Shown: positions 1 through 10,065 of the stretch, piece by piece
Numbering within the stretch: position 1 is the first letter of the stretch
How the letters are laid out: every line of letters starts with the position of its first letter
From: Cryptomeria japonica
Taxonomy: Eukaryota > Streptophyta > Pinopsida > Cupressales > Cupressaceae
DNA: 64,000 bases
Direction: 5' to 3'
Assembly: GCF_030272615.1 (NCBI RefSeq)
Contig: NC_081410.1
Span: 284,515,957 to 284,579,956 of the forward strand
Program-made: the position numbers and the translations under genes
The notes under the pieces: model-generated
What the model was told of the DNA's origin: nothing
Database searches by the model: none
Seen by the model: the letters and a program-made list of their open reading frames with translations, nothing else

Positions 1-735
1 AGAGAACATGTGCCTCTTATAAAGGAGATTGAGGAGGTTGCACCAACATAGGCATAAGTACTAGGTCAGGTAAAGGGACAAGGGAGGTATAGGGATAGAG
101 AATGGATGTACCTAGGCAGACAGGAGGTGATCCTAGTGCTAGTAGTAGTAGGGCAGGACCAGGAGATCGACGGTGATAGAGAGGGGAGGGTGGATCCTTA
201 GGAGCTATTGGGGTTGAGGCTGGCAGTTCTAAGGTAGAAGAGATTGGAGGTGAGGAGGAGAGAGCAGCTCCTAGGTAGGTTAGGCAACAAAGAGATGAGC
301 AGGGAGACAGAGAAGGGGATGTTGGGAGAGAGTAGGTAGTACCAGATGTAGTACGGTCTTTGAGGTTGAGGTTGATAGGTTTGCAGTCACAGTTAATAGT
401 GGCACAAATGCAGTTGGAAGAGCGATATTGACAACTCATTGAGATCAGAGCTAAGTGCAATCAATAACTTGCAGAGGTGAGAGCAGAGTGAGATCGACAA
501 CTTGCAGAGGTGAGACCAGAGCATGATGGTTTTCAACTATAGGTGTTGCATCAGACAAGCCCTATAGCTTATTACATCTTAGCTTATAGTGTAATAGTCC
601 AAGTAGCACAACAGGTTGTTCCGTATTCTTAGTATATGGCTTGATCTGAGGGAGCTAGAGCACCCAGACAAGACGTTGGTCAGTAGGCACCACCTCCTCC
701 ACCTGACAATGAGGGAGAGGTAGAGAGATAGATTT
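1..735 (+). pseudogene. Decayed coding tail with a coiled-coil repeat
   Basis: The plus strand can be read, with several in-frame stops, as the end of a charged protein: a Gly/Glu-rich stretch, then a coiled-coil segment with a repeated LAEVRAE/DRQLAEVRPE pattern, then a proline-rich end (APPPPPDNEGE) and a stop near 735. At DNA level the block at 464-485 recurs at 498-519 (34-bp period), which gives the protein repeat. I do not recognise the family. Such tails occur on some plant transposon-derived proteins, but that is a guess. The minus-strand open frame here (17-460) is a Ser/Pro-rich shadow of the purine-rich plus strand. It begins outside the window. Confidence 0.35.
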
Positions 736-2250
736 GTTATATCTTCTAGATTTTACTATATACCCCATTTTTGTAGCCTATATGATTCTCGCTCCGATGA
801 GACATTGTATTTGATAGTTGATATCATTTGTACTCTTAGACACTGAGATTATGATGATATATACAAGATCTTGATTTGATTTCATCATACTTGTGTTGAA
901 TGATTATGAGATCTCTTTCTATATGCTTTATTCTATATGTATGCATATCTTTTCAGTATGGATGTATGTAATGCAGATGAATATGGATGTTTTTTTTTCA
1001 TTTCTTTTTCATATGCAATAAATGATGAAAATGAGTAACTAGTAATGCAAATGTTTATTTTTCATGCAATAATATGAATACAAATAAATATATAATGAAA
1101 TGTATGGATCTATATAAAGATGCTCATGTATGCAGCTAACATCTCAATACACAAGTACTCGATTGGAGAAATGATGATGAAAAAGAGACCACTTAGCTAA
1201 GAAATGATGATTTCTTCAGACTCTCATTCAAGAGATAAAGAGATCATTGTTAGCACACCAAAATCACCTAAAATACATAAAATTGAGAATGAATGCAATC
1301 TAAAATTAGTCACTAGATTTGGTATGCTTAATTTTCATCACTGAGTGTTTTACAAACATAGCAGGCAAAATAGAGTTCCTTTCTTTTCATATGCAATATT
1401 AATTATCTTTTTTGCAATGACCCTTTTATCATTCATATCCTTGTACAAATAATGCTCTCAAAATAGATAGAGAAATGACCCCAACCTCCCTGTAGCATAC
1501 AAATAAGTGGAGTCCAGGTATGTGTGGCAATTTCACCTTGATGTGAAGGCACTTATCATAGACACCCAACTTAATAGATGTTTCCAGATCATCTAGATCA
1601 TTCTTACAAGTAGAAAACAAAGAAAAGTATTATGCCCCCAATCCTTACTCCTCTTAGTCAAGATAGACTTCTTGAAGTTACTCAGAGGGAATAATAATAA
1701 AAAATTAATGTAAAAGACAACACAAAAAGAAAATTTCAATCATATCTCAAACATTTTAGTGATTGTTTTCAGTAGTCTTGGTACTCAGTGATAAAACTCT
1801 TCAGTAGTTTGGAGACAAGTGACTAACTCAGATTGGATGATTTGGTACTACTGACTGAAAAATGAATTGGTTGATACTGCTTAGGACATCTAAATTGATC
1901 AGTCGATTACCCTAAGACTAGGAAATTGATCGATTTCAAGCCATGAGGGTTCCAAAAGAACCTGGATGTCACAAAAACGAGTAAAAGATATTTACAAGTG
2001 AAAGCAAAGATGCAGGAAAGCGGGAATGAAAATGGGAAATGCAAAATTTGCATTGATAGATGGAGTGCTTGAGTACAAGAGGCGTATGTTTACTAGGTTT
2101 TCACCTGCTTGGAAAATAATTTTTTTTTTCTTTTTTTTACCAAGGTGCCTGTTTAGCAGGTTTTCACCAAGGCATTTGATTTTTCTTTTTTTGATTTTTT
2201 TTAAGGACTTTTTAGCTATACAGGTTGTTGGAGTAGAGAATACTAATTGA
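736..2250. other. AT-rich stretch without a recognisable gene; possibly 3' region of element D
   Basis: No gene seen. Several short words recur (atgcaata, tatgcat). On the minus strand, where element D ends, a purine run (complement of 1634-1645) looks like a polypurine tract. No copy of D's 1.29-kb LTR lies beside it, so the left end of D is not found here. At 2096-2175 a short phrase (aggttttcacc, with aaggtgcctgtttagc) is partly repeated, as in the segment after integrase of Tat-like elements. Confidence 0.4.
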
Positions 2251-2251
2251 A

Positions 2252-3183
2252 TAATTTCTTCAAGTTGATGGTGTTGATCAGTTCACGGAGTTGTTCTCCT
2301 TCCGATGTTGAGAGTTGATAGGCACCAGAGCCAAAGACTGTAGTAATGATGTAGGGACCCAACCAGTTCGACTCAAACTTCCCTTTGTTGTCTCGAAACT
2401 ATTGATTTTTAGGATTCTCTCTCAAAACAAGGTCACCAACCTAAAATTCTCTTTGTCAAACTTTCTTGTTATAACATCTAGACATTCTCTTTTGGTAGGC
2501 TCTCAGATGATCAAAATCCACTTGTCGACGTTCATCAAGCAACTTTAGTTCTTGCAATCTAGATATTCTATAATCTTTCATCAATAATAAGACCTTGAAA
2601 AGAAACTCTCAAAGAAGGTATTTCCACCTCAACATGCAAGACTTATTCAGATCCATACACCAAAGAAAAAGGTGTAGCCCCAATAGGTATTCTGATACTT
2701 GTTCTATAAGCCCATAGTGCAGGATTGAGTTGTAGATGCCAATCCTTTCTAGATTTGTTTACCGTTCTATGTAAGATAGTTAGCAAATTTTTGTTAGATG
2801 CTTCAGCTTGTCCACTACCTTGAGGGTAGTATATGGATGACCAGTGTTGTTTGATTTTGAACTTTTCACAGAGCTCATCTAGATCTTTGTTTTTGAACTA
2901 CCCTTCATTGTCAGTCACAATTGAAGAAGGTATCCCATACCCATAGATGATATATTTAAGGATGAATAGAAATAATTGTTTACCAGTTGCTTTGATTAGT
3001 AGAATCACTTCTACCCACTTAGTGAAGTACTTAGTGGCAGTTATGATAAACTTGTGTCCATTAGATGATGCAGGATAGATTCGGCCAATGAGTTCAAACG
3101 CCCATTATTGAAAATGCCAATGTGTGATGAAAGGTATTAGATCCCTTGTTGGAGCATGTATGAGGTTCCCATGTATTTGACAC
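2252..3183 (-). pseudogene. Element D integrase, catalytic core and C-terminus
   Basis: Minus-strand translation gives a recognisable gypsy integrase core: CQIHGNLIHAP, ITHWHFQ then a stop then WAFELIGRIYP, KWVEVILL, GIPSSIVTDNEG, YYPQGSGQAEASNK, LNPALWAYRTSIRIPIGATPF, and a C-terminal FGSGAYQL..LRELINTINLKKLFN. The enzyme inserts element cDNA into the genome. Of the DDE triad, the first Asp (usual W-x-x-D-L-I-G) reads Glu here, the second (VTDNEG) and the Glu (GQAEA) remain. Stops interrupt the frame. The N-terminal zinc part is at 5283-5620, beyond the nested insertion; the duplicated gacac marks where the two halves join. Confidence 0.85.
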
Positions 3184-3995
3184 TGTTAGGATTCCCACAA
3201 ATACTGAGATGGGGGGGGGGGGTGAATCAGTATCTAACTGGTTATAGAATTTTCTTAACTTAAAACATGTAGAGCATATTAATACTGTGTACCGATAAAT
3301 AGAAAGTAATGCAATAAATAGAGATAGAAGCAACCACATGAAAAAAACACCATAACACAATATTTTAATGAGGAAACCCGATGTGGGAAAAACCTCGGTA
3401 GGATTTGTAACCCACAATATTCGCTTACTGGCCAATAAGAGAATATTACTGCTACAAGAGGGGCCTGCACATGCAAGAAGGCCAAGTGCCTAGAGCTCAT
3501 TGCTCAAATACAAAATAGGAAGTCTCACTGACTTAAAAAATGGATTGTATAAATCCAGTGTCTTGTACTACTTCAAAATAGCATCTATAATGCCGGATCC
3601 AGTACCGGTTTCTGCTCTGCTTCTTACATAAACCCTTAACCTATAATTTGCATAATAGGTCTGCCTTATTTCACCTAATTACATTCCTCTATCTCTCATT
3701 ACAAAATGTTCTACAATGATCTCTCTTATATAAGAGTCATTTTACAACTTGCCAAGTCGTCTTACAATGATTTTACAATAATAAACAAAATATATTAACA
3801 ACAAAATTCCCGTTGGCTTCTGTGCCGATATGCTTCCTTTCACTACCGGTGTCGGTGGTCTAAGTGCCAGTGTAGAGTCTGATCTTGCTAGTGCTGGTGG
3901 AATGCCTTGCCGATGTCATAGGATTGTAAGGTTGTCATCAATGAAAAAACCTTCAATCACCTACAATGTCTCATTGGAGTGTGCATATGCTAACA
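3184..3995 (-). repeat. Copia-type LTR, minus orientation (in the 2.1-kb insertion)
   Basis: On the minus strand it starts TGTTAGCATATGC and ends ..GGGAATCCTAACA, 812 bp. It carries landmarks shared with the LTRs of element B: the ageneric phrase gagctctaggYRcttggcctt, a ggtttttccc..gggtttcc block and a cccccc run just before the end. The start abuts a polypurine tract (3996-4010), as expected for a 3' LTR. A 13-bp C/G run lies at 3212-3224. Confidence 0.75.
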
Positions 3996-4010
3996 ATCTC
4001 CCCCTTTGCC
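3996..4010 (-). promoter_or_regulatory. Polypurine tract
   Basis: The minus strand reads ggcaaagggggagat immediately before the LTR start TGTTAGC. It is the same motif as the tracts before the 3' LTRs of elements A and B (aaagggggagat). It would prime plus-strand DNA synthesis. Confidence 0.75.
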
Positions 4011-4289
4011 ATTGATGGCAACACTCATGAGAAAATTCCAAAACTTGTAATCCAAAAATTGTGTACCAAAAATATGTGAGCTCCCCCTAAGTAGATAAGT
4101 CTTTTGCTGATTATTTTCTCATACTACTACCCCCCCTTTGGCATCAATGACAAAGGTTGTCAAAGTGTCAATAGAGTTGTAGTTTTCTATCTCAACCTTG
4201 TAACTGGGTGGTTACAATTTGAAAAAGATCCACCGAAACCAAATATATGCTTTCCAAAAACTTCTTACTATCTTTTATTGCTATCGAAG

Positions 4290-4460
4290 ACATCGTTTAG
4301 ACATCTTGTCTTGGAGAATTTTTTATTTGTATATTCATATTTGCATATTTGTTGTTATCGACAAATAGGTCTAGGTTACACCGGCAGGTTTATCTTTTCC
4401 AGATCAGCACAACACGCTATTGACACTAGGTATAGACAAGAAAATGAGCAAGATATAGGA
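4290..4460 (+). repeat. Copia LTR fragment in plus orientation
   Basis: The stretch with gcatatttgttgttatcgac, aaataggtctagg, ggcaggtttatctttt and agatcagcacaaca closely parallels 43080-43180 and 48690-48790 in the two LTRs of element B, in the same (plus) orientation. It therefore lies opposite to the LTR at 3184-3995 of the same insertion. Confidence 0.65.
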
Positions 4461-4479
4461 GGAAATTAATAAACTTACT

Positions 4480-4975
4480 AAAGAATCAAAAACCTAAAGG
4501 TGACACTTGTGGAATTGGCTTTGAAGTTGGTGAAAGCTCTAATACTACAAACACACATGATCATAGCAAACCAGTAAGACAACCTATTGCTTATAAATTC
4601 AATGGCAAATGCTTTAAATGCAACAAAGTTGGTCATAACTCTGAGAATTGCAGAATGAATGTGAGATGTTATGTTTGTGGAAGATTTGGACACTTATCTA
4701 ATCAACGCAGAACACAAACTGGCATAGGTTATGGAAAGGCTATTCAAAGAAATAATGTGACTTGTTATGCATGTAACAAAATTGGGCATATTGCTAAATT
4801 TTGTAGAAACAAGTCCTCACCTCTAGACAACAAAGGTCCTAGTTTGAAAGGAAAAGAAAAAGTTGAAGAAGTTAAGAAGGAATTCTCAAAACAATGGATC
4901 AGGAAATTAGAACTGAATGGTGTTGGGAATACTCCTCCACCGGTAGAACCAAGCAACACTCCACTAGTAGAATAG
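4480..4975 (+). pseudogene. Gag fragment with three zinc knuckles
   Basis: An open plus-strand frame runs to a TAG at 4973-4975 and holds three retroviral-type CCHC knuckles: CFKCNKVGHNSENC (4610-4651), a second in which the last Cys reads Arg (CYVCGRFGHLSNQR, 4667-4708) and CYACNKIGHIAKFC (4763-4804). These bind element RNA in the capsid. The segment before them (GIGFEVGESS) resembles the equivalent part of the gag of element A near 26480 (GLGF..PGGCSD), so both likely come from one copia gag family. The N-terminal capsid part and all of pol are missing. A Lys/Glu-rich tail and a repeated P-x-V/L-V/E-x-S-S/N-T-P motif follow. Confidence 0.7.
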
Positions 4976-5159
4976 AGTAGCACTCCACTGGTAGGAGTCT
5001 CTTCATCAAATTGAAGAAATTTCTTTGAGGGTTTGGCAATCAATGAGACATATGCTATTATTCCCTCGGTTGATGGAAAGAAGTTGAAATTACTTCTATA
5101 CTGGCAGTTATGTTAAGTGATTACTTAACCGACAAGCATTAAATGTGGTAGTTGGTAGA

Positions 5160-5282
5160 TTGACATTATAAATTAGTGTCTTTGGCCCCATTTCACTTCA
5201 CTGAGCATTCAAACATTCAAAGAGCATGAAATTTCCAGAGCTAAGGCATTTTGAGCAAAGAGGCAAAGCATTTCAGCAAACA
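5160..5282 (+). promoter_or_regulatory. Promoter/leader-like end of the 2.1-kb insertion
   Basis: A TATA-box-like word (TATAAAT, 5167-5173) is followed about 30 bp later by a leader-like stretch rich in gagcattcaaa and gagcaaagag words, ending in CA at the duplicated target site. It could be the R/U5 end of a plus-strand LTR; the matching LTR start is absent. Confidence 0.35.
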
Positions 5283-5620
5283 GACACTTCTCACAAGCTT
5301 TAGCAAATTTAATAGCATATTTTTCTATATCTGGCTAGTAGTAGCCAACCCTTACCAGTTTTCAAGCTAAAGTTAGACCATTTGAATGAGATCCACAAAT
5401 ACCTTCATGGACTTCAGATAACTTGCATTGGGACTCTTCAGTTTCTAGACACCTAAGAAAAGTACTATCCAAACCTCTACTATATAGATCATTAGCGATG
5501 ATGACATACCATGAAGCGTTTCAAATTAGGTTTGTTTTCTCATTACAGGTAAGATTAACGGGAATAATTTGGTCATGCAAGTAAGAGTAAATGTGGCTAT
5601 AGCATCTACAACTTTGTTTC
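5283..5620 (-). pseudogene. Element D integrase, N-terminal zinc-binding part
   Basis: The minus strand encodes the HHCC region of gypsy integrase: HEGICGSHSNGLTLAWKLVR, GYYWPDIEKYAIKFAKACEKC. It is cut at its last Cys/Gln codons by the 3184-5282 insertion and continues at 3183. The part to the right (5440-5620) is the degenerate linker to the second RNase H. Stops are present, so it is not functional. Confidence 0.75.
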
Positions 5621-5783
5621 CTGATCTAGGAATCTGTTGAAATGATACAAAGGTAAAGTATTTATTGAGGTCATCAACCATTCTTTAATAGGGCATTAGT
5701 TTCTCATCTCAAATCTGATATGTATCATTGATTTGGCTGATAATCAGCTGAGATTATTCATAGATGTGTAGCTCAACAACCTT

Positions 5784-6020
5784 TCATTCAATATCTAGCT
5801 TGATTCCATTTACCAAAGCTTCATATTCTGCAATATTGTTTGTGCAAGGAAAGAGAATCTTGTAAGCCTTTGGGAATGAATATCTTTGAGGAGTGATAAA
5901 AATTATTACAGCACCAAAACCACGTTGAGTGAAAGACCCATCAAATAATATTTTCCAGGATCGCTGAGTAAGGTACATGATGGATTCATCCAAAAATTCT
6001 ATGTGCAAAGGTTGATTGTC
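5784..6020 (-). pseudogene. Element D second RNase H domain
   Basis: The frame contains WKILFDGSFTQRGFGAVIIF and NNIAEYEALVNGIKLDIE. D-G-S at the first strand and the A-E-Y-E-A-L helix are the signature of the extra (archaeal-type) RNase H found after the usual one in Tat/Ogre elements. RNase H removes the RNA strand of the RNA:DNA hybrid. Only the first half is clear; the later Asp-containing part is degraded. Its presence separates D from chromovirus E in this window. Confidence 0.75.
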
Positions 6021-6056
6021 TTCAAGTAGAGCATCAACAAGTTGATATGTAATGAC

Positions 6057-7520
6057 CTATCCTTTGATAGCTTTCCATTCTATATATTCAATATCAGATT
6101 TTGTAAGAACCATGACCCATTTAGCCAATCTCCTTGTAAGAGTTGCTTTGCTAAGAAGGTATTTGAGCAGATCAATCTTAGCCACCAACTTGATAGACTG
6201 TGCTAGCATGTAGTGTCTTAATTTCTGTGATGCAAATACCAATGCTAAACAAGATTTTTCTATGATAGTATAGTTCATCTCATAGGACACCAAGGTCCTG
6301 CTAATATAGTATATAGCTCTTTCTCTTTTATTCTCATCATGTTGTGCCAAAAGTACCCCTAGTGATGTATCAGTAGCTAATATGTAGAGAATCAAGGGGT
6401 TGCCTTGAATTGGTGGCATCAATATAGGTGGATTAGAAAGATACTCTTTGATCTGCTTTAGATGTTGTTCATAATCTTTATCTCAGTTGTATGTAACTCC
6501 TTTCCATAATGCCTTTGTGAATGGTTGAGCCTTATCTGCTAGCTGAGAAATAAAGCATCTTATTGATTGGAGCCATCCTTATTAACTTCTCATTTGACTG
6601 ATGTTCTTTGGAGGTGGCATTTCCATGATAGCCTTAACTTTTTTTGGATCCACTTCAATTCCTTTCACTGAAACAATATATCTTAGGAGCTTACCAGATG
6701 TAACCCCGAATGTACATTTCTTAGGATTTAATCGAAGTTTGAATTTTTCCATCCTGTCTAATATTGGACCTAGTTATGATAGATGTGTTGATCTTTTCAT
6801 AGATTTAACTAAAGTATCATCAATAATCTTCTATGTTTTTGTGCATCATATCATGAAAAATTGTTGTTACAACTCTTTGATAAGTAGCGTCTGCATTCCT
6901 TAAATTGAAGGGCATTACATTCCAGTAGAAGGTTCCCCATGTACAGGTGAATATTGTTTTCTCTTGCTCCTCAATTTTGATCTGATTGTATCTAGAAAAA
7001 CCATCCATTAAAGAGTACATTTCATAGCCAACAGTCATGTCCATGATCATGTCTATGTTGGGTAGTGGAAAATCATCTTTTGGATAAGCTTTGTTTAAAT
7101 CTTTAAAATCTATGCAAACATGTATTGATTTTTCAGGTTTGGAAATAAGTACAATAATAGATATCCATTTGACATAATCAATTTCTCTGATGAATCCATC
7201 TTTTAGTAATTTTCTAGCTCAGCCTTAACAAGTAATGCAACATGAGGATGCACTTTTCAGATTTTTTTCTTAATAGGTTTAACTTTGGGAGTGATGGAAA
7301 GATGATGAATTATGAGGTCAGGATCCATACTCGACATATTAGCATATGTTTGTGCAAAATTGATCTTCTTTTCCATGAAGAAATCAACAAATTCTTTTAG
7401 CTCTTCAGCTAACAAGGAATGAGCTACATGTACGGTGTGTTGAGCTTCTTCTATTCCAATGTTCACTGGTTGTGTAGGTTCAATTAGAACTGATGATTTC
7501 TCTTCAAAGTGATCAGGCAA
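6057..7520 (-). pseudogene. Element D reverse transcriptase and first RNase H
   Basis: Minus-strand pieces in order: a pre-RT segment (7257-7520, LAEELKEFVDFFMEKK), RT with CIDFKDLNKAYPKDDFPLPNID, SLMDGFSRYNQIKI, FTCTWGTFYWNVMPFNLRNA, and an RNase H with LYILATDTSLGVLLAQHDE, RERAIYYISRTL, YTIIEKSCLALVFASQKLRHYM. RT copies element RNA to DNA. The YxDD catalytic box (6816-6825) has lost two bases, so the frame breaks inside the active site: the Tyr codon is followed by one base and then GATGAT. Other stops occur between fragments. The open plus-strand frame at 6601-6903 is antisense to this and is a shadow. Confidence 0.85.
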
Positions 7521-7595
7521 AATGTCAAGTATCTCACCTTCAGGTGACTCGGAGAGGTTTTTACCATTACGTATATCCTTTATTTTTACTATTTT

Positions 7596-8822
7596 TTATT
7601 CTAACACCGCCATAGTGTGGTTTTCACCATCAGAACTCTTATTTTTTAAATTTTTTTTGTGACTAAGATACTTGAAATTTGTTGTTGTCATGTTCTCACT
7701 TTTTTTACTAGTGGAAGAGTCTATTTGTTCAACTGCATTAAGATAACAGGCTAATGTATAGTCATTGGAAAAGGTAGGTATATTCAAAGGTTGATCTTGG
7801 AGAGTATAGTCAATAAGCTTAGGATGTACGAGGGATAAAGATTTAACAGGTTCAAGGGAATTCATGGTATTGTTATCACAACCTCGGACTGACAAGTTGA
7901 GTTATAGAAGACTACCTTGCCTAAGCATCTCGAGACCGTGAAGAGTTAGAACATGATTATCAAAGTTTATGTTATTATTTAGGGAGCCTAACCCAATAGA
8001 CCTACCACTAGCATTTTCTTCTACTTTGGACTAGACTACATATCATGGTTTAACACTAACAGGTTCAACAGAGAGAGTTTTGAGATTCATGATGAAGTAG
8101 TCATAATTTGGTGTCCAATAGGTAATATTATAAATAGAGCTTATGTCAAAGTCAAAAGATGAAGCCTCTGACTCTTCTTCAAGTGGCTTAGTGAAAGTTT
8201 GTATAGTATCAATATTGACATCTTTGATGTTGCAAGTTCCTTCATGATTTGGTTCAATGATCACTTGTAGTTGACATACCTGTTCACATAACCTTGATGA
8301 CTTTGTTAGTCTCTGTCATCTTTTCCATTCAGCTTCCTCTGGACTAATGACTGACCCTACTTTTGTAGCCTCCAATTCTACATTTGCAGTCACATACCTG
8401 ATTTTCTCTATCTCATCAGAGGGAGATATAGTAGGTGAAGAATTTTCTTGTATTTTTTCTTCTTTTAGTTGTTGTTCATAGTCTTCTTGTCTTTTTGGTC
8501 TGATTTCCTCTATTTCCTTTTGTAATTTTAAGCACACTATCTCTTGTGCTTCATCTATTATATCACTAGATTCTTCAGGATTTTCTTCAGTAGATGCATC
8601 TGACAGAAGCTCTAGACCCCATTCATACTCATTTGAGTCAATTTTTGAATCATCTACTTGATTTCTACCTGTGTATGTGACTGAAATGTTCAGTGGTGCA
8701 AACAACTCTTTAATTCCTTCCATTTTTTCTCTCATATCTTCTGGGATTTCTACTCCTTGTAGTGTCACTATTGATATAGTTGGAACTTGATTACAAGCTA
8801 CTTCTTCTTTCTTGATTGTCAA
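7596..8822 (-). pseudogene. Element D linker between protease and RT
   Basis: Three open minus-strand fragments (8316-8822, 8043-8264, 7596-7895) encode Glu/Ser/Asp-rich, probably unstructured sequence with the short phrases IVTLQGVEIPEDMREKM, FDISSIYNITYWTPNYDYF and DQPLNIPTFSND. Tat-like polyproteins have such a spacer between protease and RT. No catalytic motif is visible. Stops and frame changes separate the pieces. Confidence 0.5.
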
Positions 8823-8999
8823 TTCTTCTTGTTCTTTTTTATACTCTTCTGAAGTTTGCTGACTATTTATTTCCCGTGATGTTGAAGGTAGTAACTTTTT
8901 CCTCCACTTAGACTGATGATGAGAAGTATGTTTCTAATATGATGATTCCTCTAAATGGTATCCAAGTCTATCTTTATCATTTGTAAGCTTAGTTTGTAG

Positions 9000-9257
9000 C
9001 TAAATAGGTTCAACAATACCTTCTTGATGCTTGCCCAAAGGAGCAGTACCTGAATATCCCATGTGTTGAATCATCTTATAGACTGGACCATATTGTTCAG
9101 GGGAAATCTCACAGTGGTTCACTTCTTTGTTTTCACTATCTTCTTTGAAAATACATTTGAGAACAATCTCCTCTTCTATTTCATCTGCAAGGGAAGTAGA
9201 GGAATGTACAAAAATACCATCATAAATGACATTTGGAGTTGAATTTTGTGGCTTCAT
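9000..9257 (-). pseudogene. Element D G-patch-like segment
   Basis: The fragment ends YKMIQHMGYSGTAPLGKHQE then GIVEPI, matching the G-patch pattern (hydrophobic-x-x-MGY-x-G-x-G/P-LGK-x-x-x-GI). G-patch segments bind or activate RNA helicases in cellular proteins and occur in several plant gypsy and retroviral polyproteins beside the protease. It follows a Glu-rich stretch and lies directly after the protease (9447-10055), as in element C, where the order is the same. Confidence 0.6.
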
Positions 9258-9446
9258 AGCCTCATATGGTTTTCCATACTATCTTGGCTATGGAGGAAGA
9301 GACATTAGTGAAAGTACAAGTTCTACCTTGTATCCTTCCATGCCAGTATCTGTGATTTTTAATTTCTTTTCTAAATCTTTGATCAAAGTTTCTAAACTTT
9401 TAGCTACAGAGACTACTCTGTTATGAGGAACAAAGGTATCAGTACA

Positions 9447-10055
9447 CTATTTTAATGCACTATAGGTGTAACTTGTATCAACAAGAATACCGACTTCAAC
9501 TCCATTATAAGTAAATTTCAAGCATCGATGATAGGTAGATGGTACAGTTTGCATTTCATGAATCCATAGCCTCCCTAGCATGATGTTGTATGAAAGAGGA
9601 AGGTCAAGCACCTGGAAAATAACATCTCTCTCCATAGGTCCTACCCTGATCGATAATAGTACCAGACCTTTAGAGGTTCTTTCTTCTTCATCATAAGATT
9701 TGATTGTTATTTTCTTTGTTGGATCAATGATATGTTTAGAAAATCCCAAGAAAACATGTTTGACTCGATGTTTATGGATCATAGCTTCGATGTGTAATGG
9801 CTGGTTATGTGGGTGATTCAGTGAATTTTCATCTTCTTCAAAGAAGGTGAGGTAATGAAGCGATGTCAGGTGACCCATCATAGATTGAAACTGATCTACA
9901 TCTAAATATTTGGGGACATTAGTAGTGAGTAAAGATTTGTTCAGGATCTCTCTATGAGCAGAAGAGATCTTAAGCAATTCAAAAATGGAGATTTGAGCGG
10001 TGGTTCTTTTTAATTGTTTGACAATGCTATAACTAGGAGAGGATGATGAAGTCAT
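9447..10055 (-). pseudogene. Element D aspartic protease region
   Basis: The 202-residue frame begins with a Ser-rich stretch and SIVKQLKRTTAQISIFELLK, then a protease core ending VLDLPLSYNIMLGRLWIHEMQ, VPSTYHRCLKFTYNG. The same landmarks occur in element C (EYDLIEQLKTTPAKISLWDL; NLLLGRPWIHGMQAVPSTLH), which shows they are related. Retropepsin cuts the polyprotein. The expected D-S/N/T-G active-site triplet before FSKHIID is not visible in this copy (the stretch HIEAMIHKHRVKHVFLGFS replaces it), so it is probably inactive. Confidence 0.7.
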
Positions 10056-10065
10056 CTATTTAGAT

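Larger units (their letters stand above)
3184..5282. mobile_element. 2.1-kb TSD-flanked insertion with halves in opposite orientation
   Basis: The insertion starts TGTTAGGATTCCC, ends TTTCAGCAAACA (TG...CA) and is flanked by a perfect 5-bp duplication GACAC (3179-3183 and 5283-5287). Removing it and one repeat rejoins the integrase codons of element D (..EKC to QIHG..), so the boundaries are exact. Inside, the left 0.8 kb is a copia-type LTR on the minus strand, followed by a minus-strand polypurine tract. The right half reads on the plus strand: an LTR-like scrap (about 4290-4460), gag zinc knuckles (4480-4975) and a TATA-containing leader-like end. No second LTR copy and no polymerase are present. 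A template-switched or rearranged retrotransposon is the simplest reading. Confidence 0.75.

Noticed and set aside
17-460. 147-codon minus-strand open frame
   Set aside because: Low-complexity Ser/Pro translation antisense to a purine-rich plus-strand coding tail; no motif.
1634-1645. Polypurine tract and left LTR of element D
   Set aside because: A purine run exists on the minus strand, but the adjoining sequence does not match the D LTR at 13975-15266.
6601-6903. 100-codon plus-strand ORF
   Set aside because: Antisense to the RT of element D.
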